From the NCBI RefSeq assembly GCF_014904705.1, contig NZ_JACZCQ010000003.1, forward strand, positions 372,001-436,000: DNA of 64,000 nucleotides, written 5' to 3'. Of the stretch, positions 1-8,276 are shown piece by piece; within the stretch, counting starts at the first letter, position 1; the number at the start of each line of letters is the position of its first letter. The DNA comes from Nisaea sediminum. Lineage in GTDB: Bacteria; Pseudomonadota; Alphaproteobacteria; Thalassobaculales; Thalassobaculaceae. The notes beneath the pieces were generated by a model. It did not search any database and had not been told where the DNA came from. It saw only the letters and a list, made by a program, of their open reading frames with translations. Position numbers and translations under genes: made by a program.

Positions 1-1
1 T

Positions 2-337
2 GAAAAAAGCACCGACCAATCCGTATCTGATAGAAATTTCTTTTACTCTGCAGCGCAATCAACGCTTGTACGAATAGGATTTGCCATCGTAATACTTTAT
101 CTTGTAGGGCTTCTTTTTAATCTTTACAGATATATAACTCGGCTAGCGGCTGCATATGATTCTCAGGCCGATGCAATTGAACTGATCGTCTACGATTCTG
201 AAAAACTAAAGACTCTCGTGGAGGCTTTATCGCCCGAAGCTTATGATTTCGGTAAACCTCCGAACACCCCTATGAAAGAGGTGTCTAGACTATTAGCTGC
301 AGCTAGTAACATTAGGGGAAAAGCAACAGAAAAATGA
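2..337 (+). CDS. C-terminal part of an unrecognised membrane protein (5' end outside window)
   Basis: An open frame enters from the left edge and ends at TGA 335-337, giving the last 111 residues of a protein whose start is not in the window. It has one strongly hydrophobic segment at about residues 24-43 of the fragment (core IGFAIVILYLVGLLFNLY), flanked by charged residues and followed by a roughly 65-residue soluble tail. Codon use is clearly AT-richer than almost everything downstream (many TTT, CTT, AAA and GAT codons), which suggests foreign origin and an accessory region ending here. I do not recognise the family. A membrane protein is certain from the helix; function is unknown. Confidence 0.6.
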   Translation, partial: EKSTDQSVSDRNFFYSAAQSTLVRIGFAIVILYLVGLLFNLYRYITRLAAAYDSQADAIELIVYDSEKLKTLVEALSPEAYDFGKPPNTPMKEVSRLLAAASNIRGKATEK

Positions 338-485
338 CAATTTCCGCTTTGACTTTCCAGATTAACCATACCGTAAGGTCAGCCAAGACAGATCTGCCTA
401 TGCCATTCCAGCATCATCCATCTGGCGCCGCCCCTGCTTGAGAAACTTTTCCTCGCTCGGCGGAAAATCTCTACAGCACTAAGCA

Positions 486-1487
486 ATGAGAGTCCGCAAA
501 ATGCCCCGTTCCGTCGCAATCTACGAAAAGACCATCGAGAGACTGGCGCCCCGCCTTGAGTCTCTCGATCTCGACATCACGCTCATCCCCTTCACCGCGG
601 CCGGCGAGTACAGGATCGGCGGCAAAACGGTTCCGCCCGAAGAGGCCGATATCGATTACCTCTGGCTCAGCCCGGACCTGAGTTTCGACAAGCTGGTCGA
701 GCCCGCGCTCAAGATGGCGCTCCGCACCCGCTCCATCGGCGTAATGCAGACCTTCAATGCCGGTCTCGACAATCCGCTCTACAAGCAGATCGGCCAGAGG
801 GGCGTCCGGCTCTGCAATTCGGACGCGCAGGCGATTGCGATCTCGGAATATGTCATGGCGAACGTGCTCGCCGCGTTCCACCCGCTGGAGCGGCGCCGGG
901 AGCTGCAGGAAGCCAAGACCTGGGAGAAAACCCCGTTCCGGGAGATCTCGGGCACGAACTGGCTGATCTTCGGCTACGGCCCCATCGGCCGCAATATCGC
1001 GCGGCGGGCGCGGGCCTTCGACGCCAAAATCTCCGTCATCCGCCGCTCTCCGGGCGCCATCGAGGGCATCGACCGCGTGGGAACGCTCTCCGACATCGAC
1101 GCCTTCCTGCCCGACGCCGATGTCATCGTGCTCGCCTGCGCGCTGAACGACGAGACCCGCGGCATGGCGGGGACACGGTTCTTCGAGGCCGCCAGGGAGG
1201 GAAGCCTGCTGGTCAATATCGGGCGCGGCGGCCTGGTCGTGGATGCGGCGCTGATCGCGGCGCTCGACAGCGGCCGGCTCTCCCGCGCCGTGCTCGATGT
1301 CTTCCACCAGGAGCCGCTGCCGGCCTCCGATCCGCTCTGGGCGCACCCGAAGATCACCCTGACCGCCCACACCTCCTTCAACGGAAGCGGCGTCCGGGCG
1401 CGCTGGGACGAGCTGTTCTTCGACAACCTGCCCCGGTTCCTCCGCGGGGACGCCCTGAAGAACGAGGTTTCGCCGGACACGCTCTGA
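486..1487 (+). CDS. D-isomer-specific 2-hydroxyacid dehydrogenase
   Basis: A 333-residue NAD(P)-dependent oxidoreductase of the D-2-hydroxyacid dehydrogenase family, interconverting a 2-oxo acid and a D-2-hydroxy acid in the cytoplasm (glyoxylate/hydroxypyruvate reductases belong here). The dinucleotide-binding motif GYGPIG is at residues 163-168. The catalytic triad is intact: Arg247 in NIGRGG, Glu276 in HQEPLP and His295 in TAHTSF. Length is normal for the family. Start choice is uncertain: ATG 501 has a GAGAG eight bases upstream and would remove five residues. It stands alone, in the same direction as the SDR gene that follows. The substrate cannot be read from the sequence. Confidence 0.9.
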   Translation: MRVRKMPRSVAIYEKTIERLAPRLESLDLDITLIPFTAAGEYRIGGKTVPPEEADIDYLWLSPDLSFDKLVEPALKMALRTRSIGVMQTFNAGLDNPLYKQIGQRGVRLCNSDAQAIAISEYVMANVLAAFHPLERRRELQEAKTWEKTPFREISGTNWLIFGYGPIGRNIARRARAFDAKISVIRRSPGAIEGIDRVGTLSDIDAFLPDADVIVLACALNDETRGMAGTRFFEAAREGSLLVNIGRGGLVVDAALIAALDSGRLSRAVLDVFHQEPLPASDPLWAHPKITLTAHTSFNGSGVRARWDELFFDNLPRFLRGDALKNEVSPDTL

Positions 1488-1572
1488 CGGTCCGGACGGC
1501 GCGCCATCGCGCCGCTGAAACGGGTATATTCAGCGCGCATGCGCTTTGTCGGGATCACGGGAGGAAGAGATC

Positions 1573-2280
1573 ATGCTGTCGCCTGAAGGACGGGTCATTC
1601 TGGTTACCGGAGCCAACCGGGGCATCGGGCTGGCGATCGCCAAGAGTCTTGCCGCGCGGGGCTACACGCTCAGTCTCGGTGCCCGGCGCCCGGAGACCAT
1701 CCCGCTCGCGGAGATCGGCGGCGATCCGATGGTGCATCACTGGGACGCGGAGGCGCTGGAAACGTCGGCTGGCTGGATCGAGGCCACGATGGCCCGCTAC
1801 GGGCGCATCGACGGCGTCGTGCTGAATGCCGGAATCGAGATCGGCGGCTCCCTCGAGCACGGCACGGAAGAGGAATTCGACAGGATGTTCTCGGTCAATT
1901 TCAAGGGGCCGCTCTGGCTGGCGCGGGCCGCGCTGCCGCATCTGAGAACCTCCGGCGCCGGCCGGGTGATCAATATCGCCTCGCTTGGCGGCAAGCGCGT
2001 GCTACGGAACGAGATCCTCGGCTATTCCGCCTCCAAGTTTGCCGCCATGGCGCTGACGCAGGCCATTCGCCAGTCGGGCTGGGACGACGGGGTCCGGGCG
2101 ACGTCGGTCTGTCCGGGGCTCGTGGAAACCCGGATGACGGAGCACATTCCGGCGCCGGAGGGGCAGTTCAAGATCGAGCCCGAGACGATTGCCGAAACCG
2201 TCGCCTACGCGCTCTCTCTGCCGAACAGTGCGACGGTCGCCGAGATCCTGGTGAACAGCAGGTACGAGGCGATGCTCTGA
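1573..2280 (+). CDS. SDR family NAD(P)-dependent oxidoreductase
   Basis: A 235-residue classical short-chain dehydrogenase/reductase. The cofactor motif TGANRGIG is at residues 12-19, the NAG structural motif at 85-87, and the catalytic Ser137, Tyr151 and Lys155 (YSASK) are all present, so it should be active. The start at ATG 1573 is chosen because GGAGGAAGAG lies just upstream; a longer frame from TTG 1546 has no such support. It follows the 2-hydroxyacid dehydrogenase by 85 bases and could share its transcript. SDRs are too diverse for the substrate to be inferred. Confidence 0.9.
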   Translation: MLSPEGRVILVTGANRGIGLAIAKSLAARGYTLSLGARRPETIPLAEIGGDPMVHHWDAEALETSAGWIEATMARYGRIDGVVLNAGIEIGGSLEHGTEEEFDRMFSVNFKGPLWLARAALPHLRTSGAGRVINIASLGGKRVLRNEILGYSASKFAAMALTQAIRQSGWDDGVRATSVCPGLVETRMTEHIPAPEGQFKIEPETIAETVAYALSLPNSATVAEILVNSRYEAML

Positions 2281-2322
2281 CGCGGATCTCCCGGATCAAG
2301 GGACCACGCCCCTGAACTCCCC

Positions 2323-2643
2323 TCAGCCCTCGTCGAGATGCGCCATGATCCGGGCGCGCACCTCCTCGGGCTGGGCATTCACCGCGCCGGCGAGGCGCTG
2401 CAGTTCGCGGCGGAGGCCGTGGAGCTGGTCGAGCAGCGGCAGGACCACGTCCAGCGCCTCGTCGTCCATCGCGAGCTCCGTGCTAAACTCGAATATGAGC
2501 CGCAGGCGGGCCACGTCGATTTCCCGGAAGCGGTAGCCGCCGCCGGCGCGCGCCGGGGCGAGCCAGCCGCGCTCGATCCAGAGATGGAGGGTCTCGCGGC
2601 GGAGGCCCGAAAACAGATCGAGGATCTCTGTTTCTTCCCGCAT
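2323..2643 (-). CDS. cbpM: Chaperone modulator CbpM
   Basis: A 106-residue protein with a MerR-like N-terminal helix-turn-helix (RRETLHLWIERGWLAP) and a helical C-terminal half, as in CbpM, the small inhibitor of the DnaJ-type co-chaperone CbpA. In Escherichia coli CbpM binds the J-domain of CbpA and blocks its stimulation of DnaK. Here it lies three bases downstream of the cbpA homologue on the same strand, the conserved cbpA-cbpM order, which makes the assignment firm. No Cys or metal-binding tail typical of true MerR regulators is present. Expression is presumably coupled to cbpA. Confidence 0.88.
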   Translation of the reverse strand: MREETEILDLFSGLRRETLHLWIERGWLAPARAGGGYRFREIDVARLRLIFEFSTELAMDDEALDVVLPLLDQLHGLRRELQRLAGAVNAQPEEVRARIMAHLDEG

Positions 2644-2646
2644 GGC

Positions 2647-3558
2647 TCAGCCCTCCGTCCCTTTGCGCGGATCGTAGGCATGGGTTTTCGCCCAGTCCGC
2701 CAGAAAACTCTTCAAGTCCTCGTCCGGCTCCTCCGGCAGCCGGACCCGCAGCGTCACCACCTCGTCGCCGGCAGGCCGTCCGGCCGAGGCGGGCACGCCC
2801 TTGCCGCGCAGCCTGAGCGTATCCCCGGAATTGGAGCCGGGCGGAACGGTCATGGTCACGGCGCCGGTCACGGTCGGCACGCGGACCTTCGCACCGAGCA
2901 CGGCCTCGTGTAGCCCGATCGGCAGCTCGACATGGATGTTGTTGCCATGGCGGCGGAAGCCCGGATGCGGTGCGACATGCACCTCGACATAGGCATCGCC
3001 CGCCTCGCCGCCGCCATATCCCGGCATGCCCTGGCCGCGCAGCCGGAGCACCTGTCCGTCATGCAGGCCCGGCGGGACGGTGATCTCCAGTGATTTGCCG
3101 TTCGGCATAGTGACGCGCTTCTTCGCGCCGTTCACCGCCTCGAGGAACGGCACCTCGATGGAATAGCGCGCATCGCCGCCCCGCATCCGGAACTCGCCCT
3201 CCGGACCGCCCCTGCCGCGCGCGCGGAAGAGGTCGGAGAAGACGTCGCTGATATCCTCGTATCCCGCGCTCGAGCGGTAAGGGTGCTCCCCGCCCGCCTC
3301 GGCATATTCGCGGTAATAGTGCCGCGGCGTCTCGTTCCCCTCGGCGTCGATCTCGCCGGCATCGTACTGCCGCCGCTTCTCGGGATCGGAGAGCAGGTTG
3401 TTGGCGGCCTGGATCTTCTTGAAGGTCTCCTCGGCCGCCCGGTCGCCCGGATTGAGGTCGGGATGGTATTTCTTGGCCAGCTTGCGATAGGCCTTCTTGA
3501 TGTCATCGCCGGAGGCGTCCCTTGAGACGCCCAGCACCTCGTATAGATCGTCCGCCAC
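2647..3558 (-). CDS. cbpA: DnaJ-class co-chaperone CbpA
   Basis: A 303-residue Hsp40 co-chaperone. The N-terminal J-domain (about residues 4-68) carries the HPD motif at 32-34, needed to stimulate DnaK ATPase. A Gly/Arg-rich linker follows, then two beta-sandwich substrate-binding domains (about 115-290). There is no cysteine-rich zinc finger, which separates CbpA from DnaJ. Translation starts at GTG 3558, with a GAGAG Shine-Dalgarno about eight bases upstream. It is first in a two-gene unit with cbpM. CbpA binds unfolded protein and, in E. coli, curved DNA in stationary phase; whether the DNA role applies here is unknown. Confidence 0.93.
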   Translation of the reverse strand: MADDLYEVLGVSRDASGDDIKKAYRKLAKKYHPDLNPGDRAAEETFKKIQAANNLLSDPEKRRQYDAGEIDAEGNETPRHYYREYAEAGGEHPYRSSAGYEDISDVFSDLFRARGRGGPEGEFRMRGGDARYSIEVPFLEAVNGAKKRVTMPNGKSLEITVPPGLHDGQVLRLRGQGMPGYGGGEAGDAYVEVHVAPHPGFRRHGNNIHVELPIGLHEAVLGAKVRVPTVTGAVTMTVPPGSNSGDTLRLRGKGVPASAGRPAGDEVVTLRVRLPEEPDEDLKSFLADWAKTHAYDPRKGTEG

Positions 3559-3778
3559 GGCAAAACTCTCTCTCTTGAACCGAACTCTCAGGATACATCA
3601 TCCGCAGGAGCCCGCCACGGATCGGCGACGAGGCGCCGCACCCTCTCCCGCTATCGGGGATACATCGCCGCACTCGTTCCGAATTTTCCGTAGCCCTCAG
3701 TCCCATCGGCTTCATACTGTCCTCAAATAAGAACGCGCCGTCTGAAAACAATCGGCGCCCCCAAGGGAGGACCAACCG

Positions 3779-4702
3779 ATGCTGACCCCGGATCAGATCG
3801 CCTTCTACCGCGAGAACGGCTACCTGATGGTCGAGGACGCGGTCACCACCGAGCAGCTGGAGAAGCTGCGCGCGATCACCTACGACCTGATCGAGAAATC
3901 CCGCGCCGTCACCGAGAGCGGCGACGTCTACGATCTCGACGAGGGCCATTCGGCCGAGCGCCCCCGCCTCACCCGGATCAAGCTGCCGCATCTGCGGCAT
4001 CCCTATTACTGGGAGGTGCTGAAGACCTCCCGCATGACCGAGGTGCTGACCGCCCTGCTCGGCCCCGACACGGCGCTGCAGACCAGCAAGCTCAACACCA
4101 AGGCGCCCGGCGGCGGGGCGGCGGTGGAATGGCACCAGGACTGGGCCTTCTATCCGCACAGCAACGACGACATGCTCGCCTTCGGGCTGATGCTGGAGGA
4201 TGTCGACCAGGCCAACGGGCCGCTGCAGGTGATCCCCGGCACGCACAGGGGCCCGGTGCTGTCGCACCATTCGGCCGAGACCGGGCGGTTCTGCGGCGCG
4301 GTCGATCCGGACGATCCGCTGTTCGACGTCGGGAAGGCGGTGACGCTGACCGGCAAGGCGGGCTCGATGACGGTGCACCATGTCCGCACCCTGCACGGCT
4401 CGGCGCCCAATCTCTCGGACCGTAACCGGCTGATCCTGTTCTACGAGTGCCGCGCCGCCGACGCCTGGCCGCTGGTCGGATCCGCGAGCTACGCGAAGCT
4501 CGCCCAGGCCGGCGGACAGGCGCTCTGGGATCATTTCGCCGAGCACATCATCACCGGGCAAATGACGATGGAACCGCGCGCCACGGCGGTGCCGATGCGC
4601 CTGCCGCTGCCGCCCGCGCCCGATGCCGGCTCGATCTTCAAGACGCAGAAGAGCGGCGGCGCGCGCAGCGTCTTCACCCCGCGCGAGAGGAGTCCGGCAT
4701 GA
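3779..4702 (+). CDS. Phytanoyl-CoA dioxygenase (PhyH) family protein, first of a coupled pair
   Basis: A 307-residue non-haem Fe(II)/2-oxoglutarate-dependent oxygenase of the PhyH family. The facial triad is readable: His119 and Asp121 in WHQDWAF, and the distal His206 in the segment TLHGSAPN. GGGAGG lies eight bases before the ATG. The gene ends in an ATGA overlap with a second PhyH gene, so the pair is translationally coupled and may act on one substrate or form a complex. Substrates in this family range from phytanoyl-CoA to ectoine and small natural products; nothing here decides between them. Confidence 0.88.
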   Translation: MLTPDQIAFYRENGYLMVEDAVTTEQLEKLRAITYDLIEKSRAVTESGDVYDLDEGHSAERPRLTRIKLPHLRHPYYWEVLKTSRMTEVLTALLGPDTALQTSKLNTKAPGGGAAVEWHQDWAFYPHSNDDMLAFGLMLEDVDQANGPLQVIPGTHRGPVLSHHSAETGRFCGAVDPDDPLFDVGKAVTLTGKAGSMTVHHVRTLHGSAPNLSDRNRLILFYECRAADAWPLVGSASYAKLAQAGGQALWDHFAEHIITGQMTMEPRATAVPMRLPLPPAPDAGSIFKTQKSGGARSVFTPRERSPA

Positions 4703-5532
4703 GCATGATGGAGAGCGCGGCCGCTTCCACCGTCGCAGAGACCTTCGCCCGCGACGGCTTCGTCTGCCCGATCACCGTGATGTCCGCCGGGGAAGCCTCA
4801 GACTACCGCCGCCAGCTCGAGGCGGCGGAGGCCGAGTACGGCGCCGACAAGACGTTCCGGAAGATGCTCCGGCGCTACCCGAACCTCGTGCTGCCCTTCA
4901 TCGACGAGATCACAAGGCGCCCCGAGATCACCGACGTGGTCGCCAAGATCCTCGGCCCGGACCTCCTCGTGCTGGATGCGCCCTTCTTCATCAAGGAAGC
5001 GAGCACCAAGAGCTTCGTTTCCTGGCACCAGGACCTGCATTACTGGGGGCTGGAGACAGAGGAGGAAGTGACCGCCTGGGTCGCGCTCTCACCGGCGACG
5101 GCGGAAAGCGGCTGCATGCGCTTCGTCGCCGGCTCGCAGAACCGCCGGGTCGATCACCGCGACACCTATGCCGAAGACAATCTGCTGACCCGCGGCCAGG
5201 AACTCGCGGTCGAGGTGGACGAAAGCGAGGCGACGGACGCGGCGCTCCAGCCGGGGCAGATGTCGATCCATCACGGCCGGGTCTTCCACGCCTCGCATCC
5301 GAACCGGACGGGCGACCGGCGGATCGGCCTCGCCATCCGCTACATCCCGGCGCGGGCGCGGCAGACGGAGGGCGGCAACATGGCGGCGATGCTGGTGCGC
5401 GGCGAAGACCGCTACGGAAATTTCCGCGCCTGCCGGCCGCCCACGGGACTGATGACGGAGGCGGATATCGCGCACTGGACAGAGATAGCGGGTGCCAGGA
5501 ACAAGGTGATGCTGGGCGGAAAGGCGGGCTAG
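4699..5532 (+). CDS. Phytanoyl-CoA dioxygenase (PhyH) family protein, second of a coupled pair
   Basis: A 277-residue PhyH-family Fe(II)/2-oxoglutarate oxygenase starting inside the stop of the previous gene (ATG 4699 overlapping TGA 4700-4702). The metal ligands are His110 and Asp112 in WHQDLHYW and probably His197 in FHASHPN; an Arg-rich segment after the distal His should bind 2-oxoglutarate. It is clearly diverged from its upstream neighbour rather than a recent tandem copy. A longer frame extends upstream to 4447 but only overlaps the first gene, so I reject it. The 3' end meets the convergent PAS gene with a four-base overlap. Confidence 0.88.
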   Translation: MSMMESAAASTVAETFARDGFVCPITVMSAGEASDYRRQLEAAEAEYGADKTFRKMLRRYPNLVLPFIDEITRRPEITDVVAKILGPDLLVLDAPFFIKEASTKSFVSWHQDLHYWGLETEEEVTAWVALSPATAESGCMRFVAGSQNRRVDHRDTYAEDNLLTRGQELAVEVDESEATDAALQPGQMSIHHGRVFHASHPNRTGDRRIGLAIRYIPARARQTEGGNMAAMLVRGEDRYGNFRACRPPTGLMTEADIAHWTEIAGARNKVMLGGKAG

Positions 5533-5993
5533 CGTCTGCGGGTTCTCGACGGCCGGTCCGCAAGAACCACGAGAACCGCAAGATGGGTCACGGTTCCCGC
5601 CGCGTTGCCGAGGGGCAGGACGACCTCGTCGTGTTTCACGATCTCACTGTTCGGCCCCACATATTCGACCGGCTCGCGCACCGGCTCGCGCGATACGACA
5701 GCCTTCCGGAACATTCTGACAAGCGGACCGTCGGGTTCGACATGATCGAGGCTCAACAATGTCCGCCCGGTATAGTTCCCGAAAAACACCGACCGGACCC
5801 TCTCGCCGATGACCCGGAAACGGAAATCGCGCCCCTCATCGAGCACATCGAAGAACAGGATATGGGGAAGAAGCCGGGGGATATCGACCGGGTCGAACGA
5901 CGTGCGCAAAGGGGCGCCAGGCCCGTCGTGAAGGCTTTCCCAATAGGAGATCGCTTGTTCGATGATATCGTGCATTGAGACCATTACCGGCAT
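5529..5993 (-). CDS. PAS domain protein of the PAS_5 type
   Basis: A protein of about 154 residues resembling the short alphaproteobacterial single-domain PAS proteins (PAS_5/DUF1488-era annotation): an N-terminal helix with YWESL, a segment DIPRLLPHILFFDVL, then an FRVIGE core and a GNYTGR turn. No output domain is attached, so it may be a small sensor acting with another protein. Several starts are possible (TTG 6017, ATG 5993, 5984 or 5975); none has a strong ribosome site and 5993 is a compromise. It is convergent with the PhyH pair and divergent from the STAS-like gene at 6083. Ligand and partner are unknown. Confidence 0.65.
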   Translation of the reverse strand: MPVMVSMHDIIEQAISYWESLHDGPGAPLRTSFDPVDIPRLLPHILFFDVLDEGRDFRFRVIGERVRSVFFGNYTGRTLLSLDHVEPDGPLVRMFRKAVVSREPVREPVEYVGPNSEIVKHDEVVLPLGNAAGTVTHLAVLVVLADRPSRTRRR

Positions 5994-6082
5994 ACAATTC
6001 TTATCAGGGAACGGCAATCTAGTGACGGCGCGTTAAAAAAGCCGTAACGGACTCAGCTGAGAGCGAGGCCAGCCCGAGCAAC

Positions 6083-6463
6083 ATGATGGATTTCAGGATC
6101 GATCCGGAGCGGCGGCTTATCGAGATCCGTCTAGCGGGAAAGCTGAGTCTTGATCATACGCTCGAAACTCTCACGGTCTTGCGGACCGACCCGCTCTACG
6201 ACCCGCGCTACTCCCAGCTGGTCGATTGCCGCGAAGCCGAATTCTCCGAGATAACGCCGGACGCTCTGAAAGCCTTGGCGGACAGAAACCGGAGCGCATC
6301 CGATCGGGTGGTCGCCTTCGTCTGCCGTGACGACGTCGTGGACGATCTGCTGCGACTCTATACCGCCTATCTCTCACTCGAAGGTGGCAAGAGAACCATC
6401 AGCATCTTCCGTGACCCCGCCAAAGCGCTCGCATGGATCGAGGAGACGCGCGCAACCGGTTGA
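6083..6463 (+). CDS. Hypothetical STAS/SpoIIAA-like protein
   Basis: A 126-residue soluble protein with an alternating strand/helix pattern similar to the STAS-like SpoIIAA fold: a beta hairpin (IEIRLAGKL), a helix, a strand YSQLVDCREAEF, a helix DALKALADRN, a strand VVAFVCRDD and a closing helix. Many such alphaproteobacterial proteins act as small partners in signalling or lipid binding, but I cannot name a function. It is divergent from the PAS protein at 5529-5993 with about 90 bases between, so the two may share a control region. Fold assignment is inference; coding status is well supported. Confidence 0.6.
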   Translation: MMDFRIDPERRLIEIRLAGKLSLDHTLETLTVLRTDPLYDPRYSQLVDCREAEFSEITPDALKALADRNRSASDRVVAFVCRDDVVDDLLRLYTAYLSLEGGKRTISIFRDPAKALAWIEETRATG

Positions 6464-6496
6464 TCTTCGGCGGATGACCGAAAGGAGCCTCGTTAA

Positions 6497-6577
6497 TCAG
6501 AACAGGCCAAGCAGCGTCTGCGGACGCTGGTTCGCGATGCCGAGCGTCTGGACAGTAAGCTGCTGCCGGATCATGAA
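6497..6577 (-). pseudogene. Flagellin gene remnant (C-terminal tail only)
   Basis: Reading the minus strand up to TGA (6499-6497) gives FMIRQQLTVQTLGIANQRPQ followed by TLLGLF and stop. This is the conserved C-terminal D0 segment of alphaproteobacterial flagellins, which normally closes a protein of 270-500 residues. Upstream, from about 6578, the frame loses all resemblance to flagellin and runs into the Pmp3 gene region, so only the last 26 codons remain. It cannot encode a functional filament protein. The best explanation is deletion or rearrangement of an ancestral flagellin gene. The match is from family knowledge of the flagellin C terminus. Confidence 0.75.
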
Positions 6578-6618
6578 CGAAGATCCATGCAGGCGAACGA
6601 AACCGATTGGCGACCGTA

Positions 6619-6798
6619 TCACGCCGCTGGTTTCGGCGCCGTCTTTCGCGCAATGACCCAGACGCCGTGGACGATGCCTGGGATATAGCCGCAGATCGTC
6701 AGCAGGATATTGAGCCAGAAATGCAGGCCGATCCCGACGGTCAGGAAGACGCCGACCGGCGGCAGCAGGATGGTAAGGATGAGGCGGATGATGGTCAT
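6619..6798 (-). CDS. YqaE/Pmp3 family membrane protein
   Basis: A 59-residue very hydrophobic protein with two transmembrane helices separated by a short turn (helix one in RLILTILLPPVGVFLTVGIG, helix two in NILLTICGYIPGIVHGVWVI). The PPVGV turn and the GYIPGIVHG motif are hallmarks of the Pmp3/UPF0057 family, small plasma-membrane proteolipids linked to salt and membrane-potential stress. I start it at ATG 6798, giving the normal family length; a longer upstream frame is not family-like. It sits beside a flagellin remnant in a rearranged patch. Exact biochemical role in bacteria is unknown. Confidence 0.85.
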   Translation of the reverse strand: MTIIRLILTILLPPVGVFLTVGIGLHFWLNILLTICGYIPGIVHGVWVIARKTAPKPAA

Positions 6799-7125
6799 GG
6801 CACGTTCCGTCCGGAAATTGATCTTGAGTTGATCATAGCACCGGTCCGACCGATTGCGCGCCGTCCGGTTACCCATGGGCCCGGCGGTGAAGGTCCACGG
6901 CGTCGCCCTCGGCATGGTCGACAGCGCGTCCGTCCGCATGCCCGCCTCCGGCGCCACCGGTTTCATGACCGAACAGACCATTCCCTTCGATGGCAGCCGG
7001 GTGATGCGCTGACGGCACGAGACCGACCACCGGGCACGGTCTTGCCAGACGGACAATGCCGTCGGAAACTCCCGTCATCACGTGCCGGTCCGGCGATAAC
7101 AAATTAAAAACATGGCGAGGAATCG
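6799..7125. other. Intergenic stretch with one orphan short reading frame
   Basis: This 327-base gap between the Pmp3 gene and the cyclase gene holds no recognisable gene. On the plus strand ATG 6875 to TGA 7012 encodes 45 residues with codon usage like real genes (segments such as VHGVALGMVDSASVRMPASG and EQTIPFDGSRVMR), but there is no ribosome site and I recognise no family. It may be the end of a decayed gene, in keeping with the flagellin remnant next door. The rest, apart from GAGGA before ATG 7126, shows nothing. Confidence 0.35.
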
Positions 7126-8166
7126 ATGAGCAAGCGGTGGAAGAACCGCCCCGAGGGATCGACCTGGGGCGATTTCGGCGAGGATGACGAGCGCGGCCGG
7201 ATCAATCTGCTGACGCCGGAGAAGGTCCGCCAGGGCATCGCCGAGGTGCAGACCGGCGAGACCTTCTGCCTTTCCCTGCCGCTCGACTATCCCGGCAAGC
7301 GCCTGCTCAACCCGCGGCGCTTCCCGCCCCGCCATTTCGCCACCTCGCGCGGCGGCCTGGCAAATTTCAACTTCCCGCTCGGGATGAACGACCCGCGCCT
7401 GGTCGACGTGGTCTCGGACGATTCCGTGCTGCTCTGCCTGCAATACTCCACCCAGTGGGACAGTCTCTGCCATATCGGTGCGCGCTTCGATGCCGACGGC
7501 GACGGCGAGGCGGAGATCGTCTACTACAACGGCTGGCGTGGCGGTGTGGACATCGTCGGGCCGACCTCGGAGCAGCCCGGCAGCGAACACACCCGCTACG
7601 AAGGCACCGAGGCGAAACGGCTCGGCATCGAGAACATGGCCGAGACCTGCGTGCAGGGTCGCGGCGTTCTGATCGACATCGAGAAGCATTTCGGCCGCGA
7701 GCGGACCTACATCACTTACGACCAGCTCATGCGCATCATGGAGGCCGACAAGGTCACCGTCGAGAAAGGCGACATGGTGCTGCTGCACACCGCTTTCTCC
7801 AAGGTCATCATGGACCTCGAGAAAGAGCCGGACGAGCACACGCTGCACCATGCCTGCTGCGTGCTCGACAGCCGGGACGAGCGCCTTCTCAACTGGATCA
7901 CGGACAGCGGCCTCGCGGCGCTGATCGCCGACAATTACGGCGTCGAGGACCCGCATGCGGAGATCCCCGAGGACGCGACGCTGATGATGCCGCTGCACCA
8001 CCATTGCATCTTCAAGCTCGGCGTCCCGCTCGGAGAACTCTGGTACCTGCACGATCTCGCGCTCTGGCTCCGCAAGGCGGGCCGCTCGCGCTTCCTGCTG
8101 ACCGCACCGCCGCTCCGCCTGCCCGGCGTGGTCGGCTCGCCGGCGACACCTGTCGCGACTGTCTGA
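7126..8166 (+). CDS. Cyclase family protein (kynurenine-formamidase-like metal-dependent hydrolase)
   Basis: A 346-residue member of the putative cyclase family, metal-dependent hydrolases related to kynurenine formamidase and isatin hydrolase. The long-form signature TQWDSLCHIGARFD holds the His/Asp metal ligands, followed by the YNGWRGG segment and a GDMVLLHTAF strand typical of this subgroup. GAGGA lies six bases before the start. It may be co-transcribed with the DMT transporter 110 bases downstream, a pairing that would suggest hydrolysis and export of a small cyclic amide or ester. Substrate is not determinable. Confidence 0.85.
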   Translation: MSKRWKNRPEGSTWGDFGEDDERGRINLLTPEKVRQGIAEVQTGETFCLSLPLDYPGKRLLNPRRFPPRHFATSRGGLANFNFPLGMNDPRLVDVVSDDSVLLCLQYSTQWDSLCHIGARFDADGDGEAEIVYYNGWRGGVDIVGPTSEQPGSEHTRYEGTEAKRLGIENMAETCVQGRGVLIDIEKHFGRERTYITYDQLMRIMEADKVTVEKGDMVLLHTAFSKVIMDLEKEPDEHTLHHACCVLDSRDERLLNWITDSGLAALIADNYGVEDPHAEIPEDATLMMPLHHHCIFKLGVPLGELWYLHDLALWLRKAGRSRFLLTAPPLRLPGVVGSPATPVATV

Positions 8167-8276
8167 ACAGGCGCCATTCCGCTGGACAGCCGGCGGCGAT
8201 CGCGATCAAGTGGTTGCCGCCGGAAATTGCGGACCGATAAAGGACGCCCGGCTTCGGGAGAGGGCGCGGCGGGAAG

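Noticed and set aside
4623-5978. 451-codon plus-strand open frame across the second PhyH gene
   Set aside because: Different frame from the PhyH gene with Arg/Gly-rich translation and no motif; it also runs over the PAS gene.
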